A stretch of DNA of 64,000 nt from Allobosea vaviloviae (GTDB taxonomy: Bacteria > Pseudomonadota > Alphaproteobacteria > Rhizobiales > Beijerinckiaceae): contig NZ_LGSZ01000048.1 in assembly GCF_001298265.1 (NCBI RefSeq), positions 124,001 to 188,000 on the forward strand, given 5' to 3'. How positions within the stretch are numbered: position 1 is the first letter of the stretch; every line of letters starts with the position of its first letter. This document shows, in pieces, positions 10,431 to 18,063 of the stretch. The translations under genes were made by a program, and so were the position numbers. The notes below the pieces were generated by a model. That model did not search any database. It worked only from the letters and a program-made list of their open reading frames with translations, and was not told where the DNA came from.

Positions 10431-10572
10431 AAGCTCTTTGTCTCTTGGCCGCGTTGCAATAACTGGGTCAACTCTCGCGAGAGAGCGGCTAAACCGTGGC
10501 GGCAATCTAGCGGTGCCATGGCGGTTTGCCTATGTCCCCGTCACAGAAAGAGCCCTCAGGCCGAGAAGTTCC

Positions 10573-11349
10573 ATGCAACAGTCCCAAATGCCGGCGCCTG
10601 AGCGCAAGGATCCGATCCGCCCGACAGACGACACGGCGCGATCTCTGGGGAAGCAACTGCTGCGGAGCGCCCGATCCGGCTCGCTGGCCACGCTGGGGCG
10701 GGACGGCCATCCCGCGGCAAGCCTCGTCAGCCTCGCGACCGACGTCGACGGCACGCCGCTGATCCTGGTTTCGGCGCTGTCCGCCCATACCGGCCATCTG
10801 GAGGCTGATCCACGCTGTTCGCTGCTGCTGTCGCCAGGCGGCAAGGGCGACCCGCTCGCCCATGCCCGCATCACGCTGAAACTGCGCGCCGCCAAGGTCG
10901 ACCGCGAGACTCCCGATGGCATCCGCATCCGCCGCCGCTTCCTGTCGCGCCAACCCAAAGCCGCGCTCTATGCCGATTTCGGCGATTTCTCGTTCTTTTC
11001 GTTGAGCATCGAGGGCGCGAGCCTGAATGGCGGGTTCGGCCGCGCCTATGAGCTGGCACCGTCCGATCTGCTCAGCGAGGCCGTCGCCGCGCACGCGATC
11101 GCGGCGATCGAAGAGGGCGCCGTCGCCCATATGAACGCGGACCACGCCGAGGCGGTCAGATATTTTGCCACGGGCCTGCTCAGCGCCGCCGACGGCAAAT
11201 GGCGTCTCACCGGCCTCGACCCGGATGGGGCCGACCTCGCCCGCGGCGACACGGTGCTGCGGCTGGCCTTCCCGACGCCGGTGGCGTCGGCCGGCGCGCT
11301 CAGGGCGGCGCTCGCAGCGCTTGCGGCCCAGGCCCGGGAGGCGACCTAG
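10573..11349 (+). CDS. HugZ-like pyridoxamine 5'-phosphate oxidase-fold protein with DUF2470 domain
   Basis: 258 residues from ATG 10573. The first ~150 residues are an FMN-binding split-barrel (LLRSARSGSLATLGRDGHPAASLV, then DPRCSLLLSP); the rest is a DUF2470-type tail with AVAHMNADHAEAVRYFA, the motif that in HugZ-family haem-utilisation proteins supplies a haem ligand His. It may bind flavin or haem and act in haem degradation or in reduction of a small cofactor; the actual substrate is unknown. It is commonly found beside chvI in this order, but no functional link is shown by the sequence. Confidence 0.85.
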   Translation: MQQSQMPAPERKDPIRPTDDTARSLGKQLLRSARSGSLATLGRDGHPAASLVSLATDVDGTPLILVSALSAHTGHLEADPRCSLLLSPGGKGDPLAHARITLKLRAAKVDRETPDGIRIRRRFLSRQPKAALYADFGDFSFFSLSIEGASLNGGFGRAYELAPSDLLSEAVAAHAIAAIEEGAVAHMNADHAEAVRYFATGLLSAADGKWRLTGLDPDGADLARGDTVLRLAFPTPVASAGALRAALAALAAQAREAT

Positions 11350-11557
11350 CGCCATGATTTACCACGTTGATTTTATTCAAACGATTTAGGCGCGATTGTT
11401 CGCACCCCTGACGGTTCGATGCCTTGAGCCGGCGCGATCATAGCCTTAAGGATCGGTTATCGACGCGCCACTCGGCTCATCCGCGCGGGCTTTTTTGCCT
11501 CTGCGCACCCTTGCAGATCAGCGGCCGCGACCGGCGCGTCCGCTTCGGGAGGTTCCT

Positions 11558-13168
11558 GTGAAAACCATCGGTCAGTTCAATGCCGCCCATGGAGCGGAGA
11601 CGTTCGGCTTCCGCGGTCTGAAGACGGTCTACTGGAATCTCGAGGCGGCGAGGCTCTACGAGGAATCGCTGGCGCGGGGTGAATCCGAGCTGTCGCGGCA
11701 AGGCGCGCTCTGCGCCGACACCGGCACCCATACCGGCCGTTCGCCCAAGGACAAGTTCACCGTGCGCGACGCGCTGACCGACAAGACGGTCTGGTGGGAG
11801 AACAACGCGGCGATGTCGCCGGAGCATTTCGAGACGCTGCTGGCGGATTTCATCGCCCATACGCAGGGCAAGGAGCTCTTCGCGCAGGATCTCTATGGCG
11901 GCGCCGATCCGGCTCACCGCGTCAAGGCGCGCGTCTTCACCGAACTCGCCTGGCATTCCCTGTTCATCCGCAACCTGCTGATCCGCCCGGCCGTCGAGGA
12001 GATCGCCGGGTATGTGCCGGAGATGACGATCGTCGATCTGCCGAGCTTCAAGGCCGATCCGGCCCGCCATGGCTGCCGCAGCGAGACCGTGATCGCGATC
12101 GACTTCACCCGCAAGATCGTGCTGATCGGCGGCTCCGCCTATGCCGGCGAGATGAAGAAATCGGTCTTCACCTATCTCAACTTCGTCCTGCCGACGAAGG
12201 GCGTGGTGCCGATGCACTGCTCGGCCAATGTCGGCTCCAACGACGATTCGGCGATCTTCTTCGGCCTTTCTGGCACCGGCAAGACGACGCTCTCGGCCGA
12301 TCCCGACCGCACTTTGCTCGGAGACGACGAGCACGGCTGGTCGAAGGACGGTATCTTCAATTTCGAAGGCGGCTGCTACGCCAAGACGATCAAGCTCTCG
12401 GCCGAGGCCGAGCCGCAGATCTATGCCGCTTCGCAGCGTTTCGGCACCGTGCTCGAGAACATCGTGATGGACGAGATCACGCGCGAGGTCGATTTCGACA
12501 ACGGCAGCAAGACCGAGAACACCCGCTCGGCCTATCCGCTCGACTTCATCCCCAACGCCTCGCGCACCGGGCGCGCCGGCATCCCGAAGAACATCGTCAT
12601 GCTCACCGCCGATGCCTTCGGCGTGATGCCGCCGATCGCCAAGCTGACGCCGGCCGAGGCGATGTATCATTTCCTCTCCGGCTACACCGCCAAGGTCGCC
12701 GGCACCGAGCGTGGCCTCACCGGCGTCGAGCCGGAATTCTCGACCTGCTTCGGCTCGCCCTTCCTGCCGCGCCACCCGTCGGAATACGCCAATCTGCTGC
12801 GCGACTTCATCGCCAAGCACCATGTCGATTGCTGGCTGGTGAACACCGGCTGGACCGGCGGTCAGTACGGCACCGGTCGCCGCATGCCGATCCGCGTCAC
12901 CCGCCGCCTGCTGACGGCGGCGCTCGACGGCTCGCTCAACCGCGCCGATTTCCGCCGCGATCCCTATTTCGGCTTCGCGGTGCCGACCTCGGTTCCCGGC
13001 GTCGAGCCGCACATCCTCTATCCGGTCAAGACCTGGCAGGACAAAGCCGCGTTCTCGGAGACGGCGAAGAACCTCGTCGCCATGTTCGCCAAGAACTTCA
13101 AGCGCTTCGAGGACCATGTCGACGATGCCGTGAAGGCGGCGGCGCCGGTCAATTCGCTGGCGGCCTGA
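11558..13168 (+). CDS. pckA: Phosphoenolpyruvate carboxykinase (ATP)
   Basis: 536 residues, the normal length. Converts oxaloacetate plus ATP to PEP and CO2, the gluconeogenic entry point during growth on C4 acids. Motifs: RSPKDKF (substrate loop), the nucleotide loop [15 protein letters not shown] near residue 236, GDDEHGW (metal-binding), and [14 protein letters not shown]. The start is GTG 11558 with a clear GGGAGG ribosome site 7-12 bases upstream; an ATG further up gives an atypical leader. The 208-base upstream region 11350-11557 has no gene. ChvI and PEPCK are neighbours in Sinorhizobium, Agrobacterium and Brucella relatives, and PEPCK regulation by that system has been reported in the group. 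Confidence 0.97.
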   Translation: MKTIGQFNAAHGAETFGFRGLKTVYWNLEAARLYEESLARGESELSRQGALCADTGTHTGRSPKDKFTVRDALTDKTVWWENNAAMSPEHFETLLADFIAHTQGKELFAQDLYGGADPAHRVKARVFTELAWHSLFIRNLLIRPAVEEIAGYVPEMTIVDLPSFKADPARHGCRSETVIAIDFTRKIVLIGGSAYAGEMKKSVFTYLNFVLPTKGVVPMHCSANVGSNDDSAIFFGLSGTGKTTLSADPDRTLLGDDEHGWSKDGIFNFEGGCYAKTIKLSAEAEPQIYAASQRFGTVLENIVMDEITREVDFDNGSKTENTRSAYPLDFIPNASRTGRAGIPKNIVMLTADAFGVMPPIAKLTPAEAMYHFLSGYTAKVAGTERGLTGVEPEFSTCFGSPFLPRHPSEYANLLRDFIAKHHVDCWLVNTGWTGGQYGTGRRMPIRVTRRLLTAALDGSLNRADFRRDPYFGFAVPTSVPGVEPHILYPVKTWQDKAAFSETAKNLVAMFAKNFKRFEDHVDDAVKAAAPVNSLAA

Positions 13169-13294
13169 CCGCAGGCGCCGCCCCGCAATGGCGCGGGGCC
13201 CCCTTGCATGTCGGTGTGGCCGCCTTGGCCGCACATCCAGGCGCAGGCGGATCGGGCCGGGATGAACCCTGGGTGTGAACCGCCCGGGGAGAGC

Positions 13295-13798
13295 GTGGAA
13301 GCCTGCTTGACCCAAAATACTGATCCGCTCCCGACCCATCCGGACGACGGCCGAAGCCCCGCCCGGGTTCACGCCACCACCGTCGCGATCGGTGAGGCCG
13401 GCGTGCTGATCCGTGGTCCGTCGGGCGCCGGCAAGTCCGTCCTGGCGCTGGCACTGATCGACCAGGCGCGGTGGGCCGGGCTGTTCGCGCGGCTCGTCGC
13501 CGATGACCGCACATCGCTCACCGTGCATGGCGGGCGGCTGCTGGCGCGGCCCGTCGCGCCGCTGGAAGGGCTGATCGAACGGCGCGGGCTGGGGCTGACG
13601 CCGGAGCCGCATCTGGCTGGCGTGGTCGTGCGCCTCGTCGTCGATCTCAGCGCAACCGAGCCCGCGCGCATGCCGCAGCCCGAGGATCTGGTCGAGAGAC
13701 TGGCGGGCATCGACCTGCCGCGCCTGACCGTGATGGGTCGCGCGGGCGACGAACGCACGGTGCTGGCAGGGCTGCGGCTGTTCATGGATGACGGCTGA
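13295..13798 (+). CDS. hprK: Short HPr kinase/phosphorylase (HprK), alphaproteobacterial kinase-domain-only type
   Basis: About 167 residues. Only the C-terminal catalytic domain of HprK is present, as is normal in Alphaproteobacteria. P-loop RGPSGAGKSVLAL, the acidic ADDRT segment, and the catalytic signature region VEDLVERL...LPRLTVMGRAGDER are seen. It phosphorylates a serine of HPr (encoded two genes on). Start chosen: GTG 13295 with GGGGAGAGC before it; ATG 13262 is an in-frame alternative. Followed by EIIA-Man and HPr, forming the regulatory PTS segment of this order; no enzyme I or sugar permease lies in the window, so its role is regulatory. Confidence 0.9.
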   Translation: MEACLTQNTDPLPTHPDDGRSPARVHATTVAIGEAGVLIRGPSGAGKSVLALALIDQARWAGLFARLVADDRTSLTVHGGRLLARPVAPLEGLIERRGLGLTPEPHLAGVVVRLVVDLSATEPARMPQPEDLVERLAGIDLPRLTVMGRAGDERTVLAGLRLFMDDG

Positions 13799-13909
13799 TG
13801 TCGAAAATTCGACAAGTTTCTGCGCAGCCGGCTTGCCTATCCTTCGCACCTGCCGCATAAACCGCGACCTTGTCCGGGCGCCCGCAAGCGCTCTCCGGTG
13901 CCATAGTGA

Positions 13910-14311
13910 ATGATCGGACTCGTCCTCGTGACGCATGGGCATCTGGCCACGGAATTCCGTGCCGCGCTCGAACATGTCGTCGGCCCTCAGGCAAACCTCG
14001 CCACCATCGCCATCGCTCCCGATGACGACATGGAAGGCCGTCGCCGCGACATCATCGCGGCAGTCGAGGAGGTCGAGACCGGCAAGGGTGTCATCGTCCT
14101 GACCGACATGTTCGGCGGCACGCCCTCCAATCTCGCCATCTCGGTGATGGAGCCCGGCCGGATCGACGTCGTCGCCGGGATCAACCTGCCGATGCTGATC
14201 AAGCTCGCCAGCGTGCGCGAGGAGAAGACCCTCGACGAGGCGGTGACCAGCGCGCAGGATGCCGGCCGCAAATACATCACCGTCGCCAGCCGCGTGCTGG
14301 CCGGCAAATGA
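13910..14311 (+). CDS. PTS EIIA component, mannose family (ManX/PtsM-like regulatory EIIA)
   Basis: 133 residues. Begins MIGLVLVTHGHLATEF, with His9 in VTHGH as the phospho-acceptor; LTDMFGGTPSNLA is the second signature. In this order it receives phosphate from HPr as part of a nitrogen/carbon-sensing phosphorelay with no cognate sugar permease, and connects to the ChvG/ChvI-pckA neighbourhood. Its last bases overlap the HPr start as ATGA (14308-14311), implying translational coupling. Confidence 0.93.
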   Translation: MIGLVLVTHGHLATEFRAALEHVVGPQANLATIAIAPDDDMEGRRRDIIAAVEEVETGKGVIVLTDMFGGTPSNLAISVMEPGRIDVVAGINLPMLIKLASVREEKTLDEAVTSAQDAGRKYITVASRVLAGK

Positions 14312-14664
14312 TGGTCGACGGAAGGGCGACGGACTTCCAGATGAACGATGGCGAGGACGACTGCGACTGCCCCGAGGTCGAGATTCCGGCCGGCGCGCTC
14401 TATGGCGAATTCCAGATCGTCAACAAGAAGGGGCTGCACGCCCGCGCCACGGCAAAATTCGTGCAATGCGCCTCGGGCTTCGACGCCGACGTCACGGTGA
14501 CGCGCTGCGGCGAGACGGTGGGCGCGACCTCGATCATGGGCATCCTGACGTTGGGCGCCGGCATCGGCTCGACGATCACGGTGGTGGCCAAGGGCCGCGA
14601 GGCGAAGGAGGCGCTGACGGCGCTGCAGACGCTGGTGGCGGACCGGTTCGGCGAGGGCGAGTAG
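14308..14664 (+). CDS. ptsH: HPr family phosphocarrier protein with acidic, Cys-containing N-terminal extension
   Basis: 118 residues, about 30 longer than typical HPr. The conserved core starts near residue 31: phospho-His44 in NKKGLHARATAKF, and the regulatory Ser75 in GATSIMGILTLGAG, 31 residues later as in His15/Ser46 of classic HPr, so HprK has its target. The extension NDGEDDCDCPEVE is acidic with a CXC pair. The start at 14308 overlaps the EIIA stop; using the internal Met at 14341 still leaves about 19 extra residues. It carries phosphate from an enzyme I encoded elsewhere to EIIA. Confidence 0.93.
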   Translation: MMVDGRATDFQMNDGEDDCDCPEVEIPAGALYGEFQIVNKKGLHARATAKFVQCASGFDADVTVTRCGETVGATSIMGILTLGAGIGSTITVVAKGREAKEALTALQTLVADRFGEGE

Positions 14665-14685
14665 TCGCTGCCGTCGTGGCGCGGG

Positions 14686-16032
14686 TTATGCCTCCCCCGC
14701 CATCGCCCACAGAACATTCGCCAGAACCCGCGTCGCCTGCATGAAATCGGCGATCTCCATGGCCTCGTTCGGGTTGTGGCTGCCCTTGTCGTTGCGCACG
14801 AAGATCATCGCCGCGGGAATCCCGGCATCGGCGAAATCCTGGGCGTCATGGCCGCCGCCGCTCGCCATCGTCAGATAGGGAATACCGAGGCCTTCCGCGC
14901 CTTCCTGCAGCGCCGCGACGAGGAGCGGCGCCATCGGCGAAGGCGACGACCGATCGAAGGGCTCGAGCGTCAGTGCGACGCCGCGCTGCGCCTCGATCAT
15001 ACGGGCCTTGTCGCGCAGAAAGGTCTCCATGCCGTCGAGCGTATCGCGGCCCTGGCTGCGGATGTCGATGGCGAAATCGACCTGGCCCGGCACCTTGGTC
15101 AGCGAGTGCCTTTCGGCCTCCGTCGCGAACTTGCCGACCGTGACGACGAGGTCCTCGCCCGCCGCGCGACGGCGGGCCCACTCGCCATCCAGCGCCATGA
15201 CGAGGTCGGCCATCGCGAAGACCGCGTCCTGGCGGTATTCATGGGGCACCGCACCCGAATGCGAGTAGGCGCCGAGCACCCTGCCGTTGCGCACGCGATA
15301 GGCGCCGCGGATGCCGGTGACGATGCCGACAGGAATGGCGCGGTTTTCCAGGATCGGTCCCTGCTCGATATGCAACTCGATATAGCCCGCATAATCGGCG
15401 GGGTTGAGGATCGACGGCCCCGTCTCGATCCGCCCCGGATCGAAGCCGGCCTCCGTCATCATCGCGCGCAGGGGACGGCCGGTCGCGACATGGATGGCAC
15501 TGTCGAGTTCGCCCTCCCAGAGCGAACCCAGCGCCGCGCGGCTGCCGAGATGGCCGCCATGGCGCCCGACGAACCAGGTGCTGCTCTCCTCGGCCCGGAA
15601 AGCCATCAGGACGATGTCGCGCTGCGGCCGCAAGCCGGCGTCGATCATCGCCGCGATCGCCGTCAGGCCGGCGACGACGCCGGCAGCCCCGTCGAAATTG
15701 CCCCCGACATGCACGGAATCCAGATGCGAGCCGGTGATCCAGGCCGGCAGTTCCGGACGCCGGCCGGCGAAGCGCGCCGCGAGGTTGCCGGCCGCATCGA
15801 CCGAGACGGCGAGCCCGAGGCCGCTGGCCAGCTCAGCGACGGCGTCATGGGCGCGCTGCTCGCCCGCCATGTAGGAGGTGCGCGTCACACCCGGCCCATC
15901 GACGCTGTCGGCGCGCAGGCTTTCGAAGACCGAAGCGGCGAAGGTCTCACGGGCGACGACAGCGGCATCCAGGGCAGGAGACGGCAGGAAGGCGGAAGCT
16001 GGCAAGGGTCGTCTCCTGAACAGGCGCATCAT
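14686..16032 (-). CDS. M20-family Zn-dependent amidohydrolase (N-carbamoyl-amino acid hydrolase / allantoate amidohydrolase-like)
   Basis: About 448 residues. Metal-binding signatures of the hydantoinase/carbamoylase branch: TGSHLDSVHVGGNFDGAAG, the catalytic Glu pair in FRAEESS, ELHIEQGPILE, GYAPHE-like SHSGAVPHEYRQDA, and C-terminal SGGGHDAQ. These enzymes split carbamoyl or ureido groups from amino acids, allantoate or beta-ureidopropionate; sequence alone does not separate them. ATG 16032 (MMRLF) is preferred over 16083. Transcribed away from ahcY and convergent with HPr. Confidence 0.88.
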   Translation of the reverse strand: MMRLFRRRPLPASAFLPSPALDAAVVARETFAASVFESLRADSVDGPGVTRTSYMAGEQRAHDAVAELASGLGLAVSVDAAGNLAARFAGRRPELPAWITGSHLDSVHVGGNFDGAAGVVAGLTAIAAMIDAGLRPQRDIVLMAFRAEESSTWFVGRHGGHLGSRAALGSLWEGELDSAIHVATGRPLRAMMTEAGFDPGRIETGPSILNPADYAGYIELHIEQGPILENRAIPVGIVTGIRGAYRVRNGRVLGAYSHSGAVPHEYRQDAVFAMADLVMALDGEWARRRAAGEDLVVTVGKFATEAERHSLTKVPGQVDFAIDIRSQGRDTLDGMETFLRDKARMIEAQRGVALTLEPFDRSSPSPMAPLLVAALQEGAEGLGIPYLTMASGGGHDAQDFADAGIPAAMIFVRNDKGSHNPNEAMEIADFMQATRVLANVLWAMAGEA

Positions 16033-16118
16033 GGCAGCGCGGCAAGGCTCGCTCGCTTTGCCACCGGGCAAGATCGCGGCCAAGCGCGCTATCGGCAGGG
16101 ATGGCGATCGTTCGAATT

Positions 16119-16142
16119 AGATATAAAGACATCTTTATATCT
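16119..16142. promoter_or_regulatory. Palindromic operator candidate upstream of ahcY (ArsR-family SahR/SamR-like site)
   Basis: Perfect inverted repeat: AGATATAAAG, 4-base spacer ACAT, CTTTATATCT. It lies 73 bases before the ahcY start and 86 bases before the M20 gene start on the other strand. It is an A+T-rich island in G+C-rich DNA. I recall operators of this ATATAAAGA...TCTTTATAT type for ArsR-family methionine-cycle regulators (SahR/SamR) of Alphaproteobacteria that control ahcY and met genes; that match is from memory and unverified. Confidence 0.65.
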
Positions 16143-16215
16143 TTGATTGCGTTGACGCGACCGCACTGCTAAAGACCCGCGCGTCATTCATAGAACCAGC
16201 AGTGGAGCACGCCCC

Positions 16216-17616
16216 GTGTCGAAGACCGATTACATCGTCAAGGACATCAGCCTCGCGGATTACGGCCGCAAGGAAATCAACATGGCCCAGGACGAGATGC
16301 CGGGCCTGATGGCCATCCGCGAAGAGCACAAGGGCAAGTTCCCGCTCAAGGGCGCCCGCATCGCCGGCTGCCTGCACATGACCATCCAGACCGCCGTGCT
16401 GATCGAGACGCTGAAGGAACTCGGCGCCGATGTGCGCTGGTCGTCCTGCAACATCTTCTCGACCCAGGACCACGCCGCCGCCGCGATCGCGGCCAGCGGC
16501 GTTCCGGTCTTCGCCATCAAGGGCGAGACGCTGGAAGAGTACTGGGAATACGTGCTCAAGACCGCGAGCTGGGGCGACGGCGGCACGCCCAACATGATCC
16601 TCGACGATGGCGGCGACCTGACCATGCTGATCATCCTCGGCGCCGAGGCCGAAGCGGGCAAGGCCGAGTTTCTGGACAAGCCGGGCAATGACGAAGAGAC
16701 CATCTTCTTCGCGCTGATCAAGCGCGAGCTGAAGGCCAATCCGGGCTGGTTCACCAAGACCCGCGCCGCGATCAAGGGCGTCTCGGAAGAGACCACCACG
16801 GGCGTGCATCGCCTCTACGACCTGGCCAAGGCCGGCCGCATGCCCTTCCCGGCGATCAACGTCAACGATAGCGTCACCAAGTCGAAGTTCGACAACCTCT
16901 ATGGCTGCCGCGAGTCGCTGGTCGATGCGGTGCGTCGCGGCACCGACGTCATGATGTCGGGCAAGGTCGCGGTCGTCGCCGGTTATGGCGACGTCGGCAA
17001 GGGCTCGGCCGCCTCGCTGCGCCAGGCCGGCTGCCGCGTCCTCGTCACCGAAATCGATCCGATCTGCGCGCTGCAGGCGGCGATGGAGGGCTATGAGGTC
17101 GTCACCATGGAGGACGCCGCTCCGCGCGCCGACATCTTCGTGACCGCCACCGGCAACCTCGACGTCATCACCGTCGACCACATGCGCGCGATGAAGCACC
17201 GCGCCATCGTCTGCAACATCGGCCATTTCGACTCGGAGATTCAGGTCGCCGGCCTGAAGAACTTCAAGTGGGACAACGTCAAGCCGCAGGTCGACGAGAT
17301 CGAGTTCCCCGACGGCAAGCGCATCATCCTGCTCTCGGAAGGCCGCCTGGTGAACCTCGGCAACGCCACCGGCCACCCGTCCTTCGTGATGTCCTGCTCG
17401 TTCTCGAACCAGACGCTGGCCCAGATCGAACTCTGGAACCACCACGCCAAATACGAGAACAAGGTCTACACGCTGCCCAAGCATCTCGACGAGAAGGTCG
17501 CGGCGCTGCATCTGGCCAAGGTCGGCGCCAAGCTGACCGTGCTCAACGATGCGCAGTCCAAGTATCTGGGCCTGGCCCCGACCGGCCCGTTCAAGCCCGA
17601 GCTCTACCGCTACTGA
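16216..17616 (+). CDS. ahcY: Adenosylhomocysteinase (S-adenosyl-L-homocysteine hydrolase)
   Basis: 466 residues, full length. Reversibly hydrolyses S-adenosylhomocysteine to homocysteine and adenosine, keeping methylation reactions running. N-terminal substrate domain with [14 protein letters not shown] and [19 protein letters not shown]-binding [14 protein letters not shown] near residue 257; C-terminal [22 protein letters not shown] and the terminal KPELYRY, which reaches into the NAD site of the neighbouring subunit. Start is GTG 16216. An operator candidate lies at 16119-16142 and a strong terminator at 17640-17669, so this is a single-gene unit. Confidence 0.98.
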   Translation: MSKTDYIVKDISLADYGRKEINMAQDEMPGLMAIREEHKGKFPLKGARIAGCLHMTIQTAVLIETLKELGADVRWSSCNIFSTQDHAAAAIAASGVPVFAIKGETLEEYWEYVLKTASWGDGGTPNMILDDGGDLTMLIILGAEAEAGKAEFLDKPGNDEETIFFALIKRELKANPGWFTKTRAAIKGVSEETTTGVHRLYDLAKAGRMPFPAINVNDSVTKSKFDNLYGCRESLVDAVRRGTDVMMSGKVAVVAGYGDVGKGSAASLRQAGCRVLVTEIDPICALQAAMEGYEVVTMEDAAPRADIFVTATGNLDVITVDHMRAMKHRAIVCNIGHFDSEIQVAGLKNFKWDNVKPQVDEIEFPDGKRIILLSEGRLVNLGNATGHPSFVMSCSFSNQTLAQIELWNHHAKYENKVYTLPKHLDEKVAALHLAKVGAKLTVLNDAQSKYLGLAPTGPFKPELYRY

Positions 17617-17639
17617 CATCCGGCATCGTCGGAATCAGG

Positions 17640-17669
17640 AAGGCCCGGCGTTCGCGCCGGGCCTTTTTT
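17640..17669 (+). terminator. Rho-independent terminator of ahcY
   Basis: Stem AAGGCCCGGCG, loop TTCG, CGCCGGGCCTT, then a T run (17664-17669). It lies 24 bases after the ahcY stop. Textbook intrinsic terminator. Confidence 0.95.
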
Positions 17670-18063
17670 CGTTCGTCGGACTGCGAGTCTTTTCGGCATC
17701 ATCCACTACTAATAGACCTCGCAGGCATCGCGACCGCTATGGCTTGATCGCCACCGCGATCATGCCGGCCCCCCCGAAAATTCGCCGGATTTACCGTCGA
17801 TTAAGCACTTCCTGCCGGACTCAGCGGATGAGTAGAGTGGCACTGATTCGGATGCAGCGTCGCTGCGGGAACCGGATCGATACATGGTGATCGGTGTCGT
17901 GGCAGGCGTGCGTCGGGTGCCCTCGAGGTGGCCTTCCCGGACGGCGTGGTGCCGTTCGATTCAGGGCCTCGTGTGCAGCGGACCCGCTTTCTCAGACCGG
18001 CATTGCTTCTTGTACTGGCATTTTTGGCGGCCCTGCGCCGCCCTCGGGGAACACGGACGCAGG
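17670..18063. other. Gene-free leader region before the DivL-like kinase
   Basis: About 390 bases. The frame of the downstream kinase is open back to 17884, but its translation there is rich in Trp, Cys, His and Arg and looks non-coding. A run of eight Cs lies near 17770. I see no repeat or recognised RNA. It probably carries the promoter of the kinase operon. Confidence 0.5.

Noticed and set aside
10472..10483. CTCTCGCGAGAG palindrome as ChvI operator
   Set aside because: Only 12 bases and of a type expected by chance in high-G+C DNA; no second copy or known ChvI site match.
13180..13199. Terminator after pckA (GCCCCGC / GCGGGGC hairpin)
   Set aside because: Seven-bp stem with a GC-only tail and no T run; the downstream hprK start is near, so read-through may be used. 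Not strong enough to list.
11477..13975. Long minus-strand open frame opposite pckA and hprK
   Set aside because: Shadow of pckA and hprK; low-information HRD-rich translation and no ribosome site.
16032..16215. SAH or SAM riboswitch upstream of ahcY
   Set aside because: The short spacer lacks recognisable conserved cores; the palindrome fits a protein operator better.
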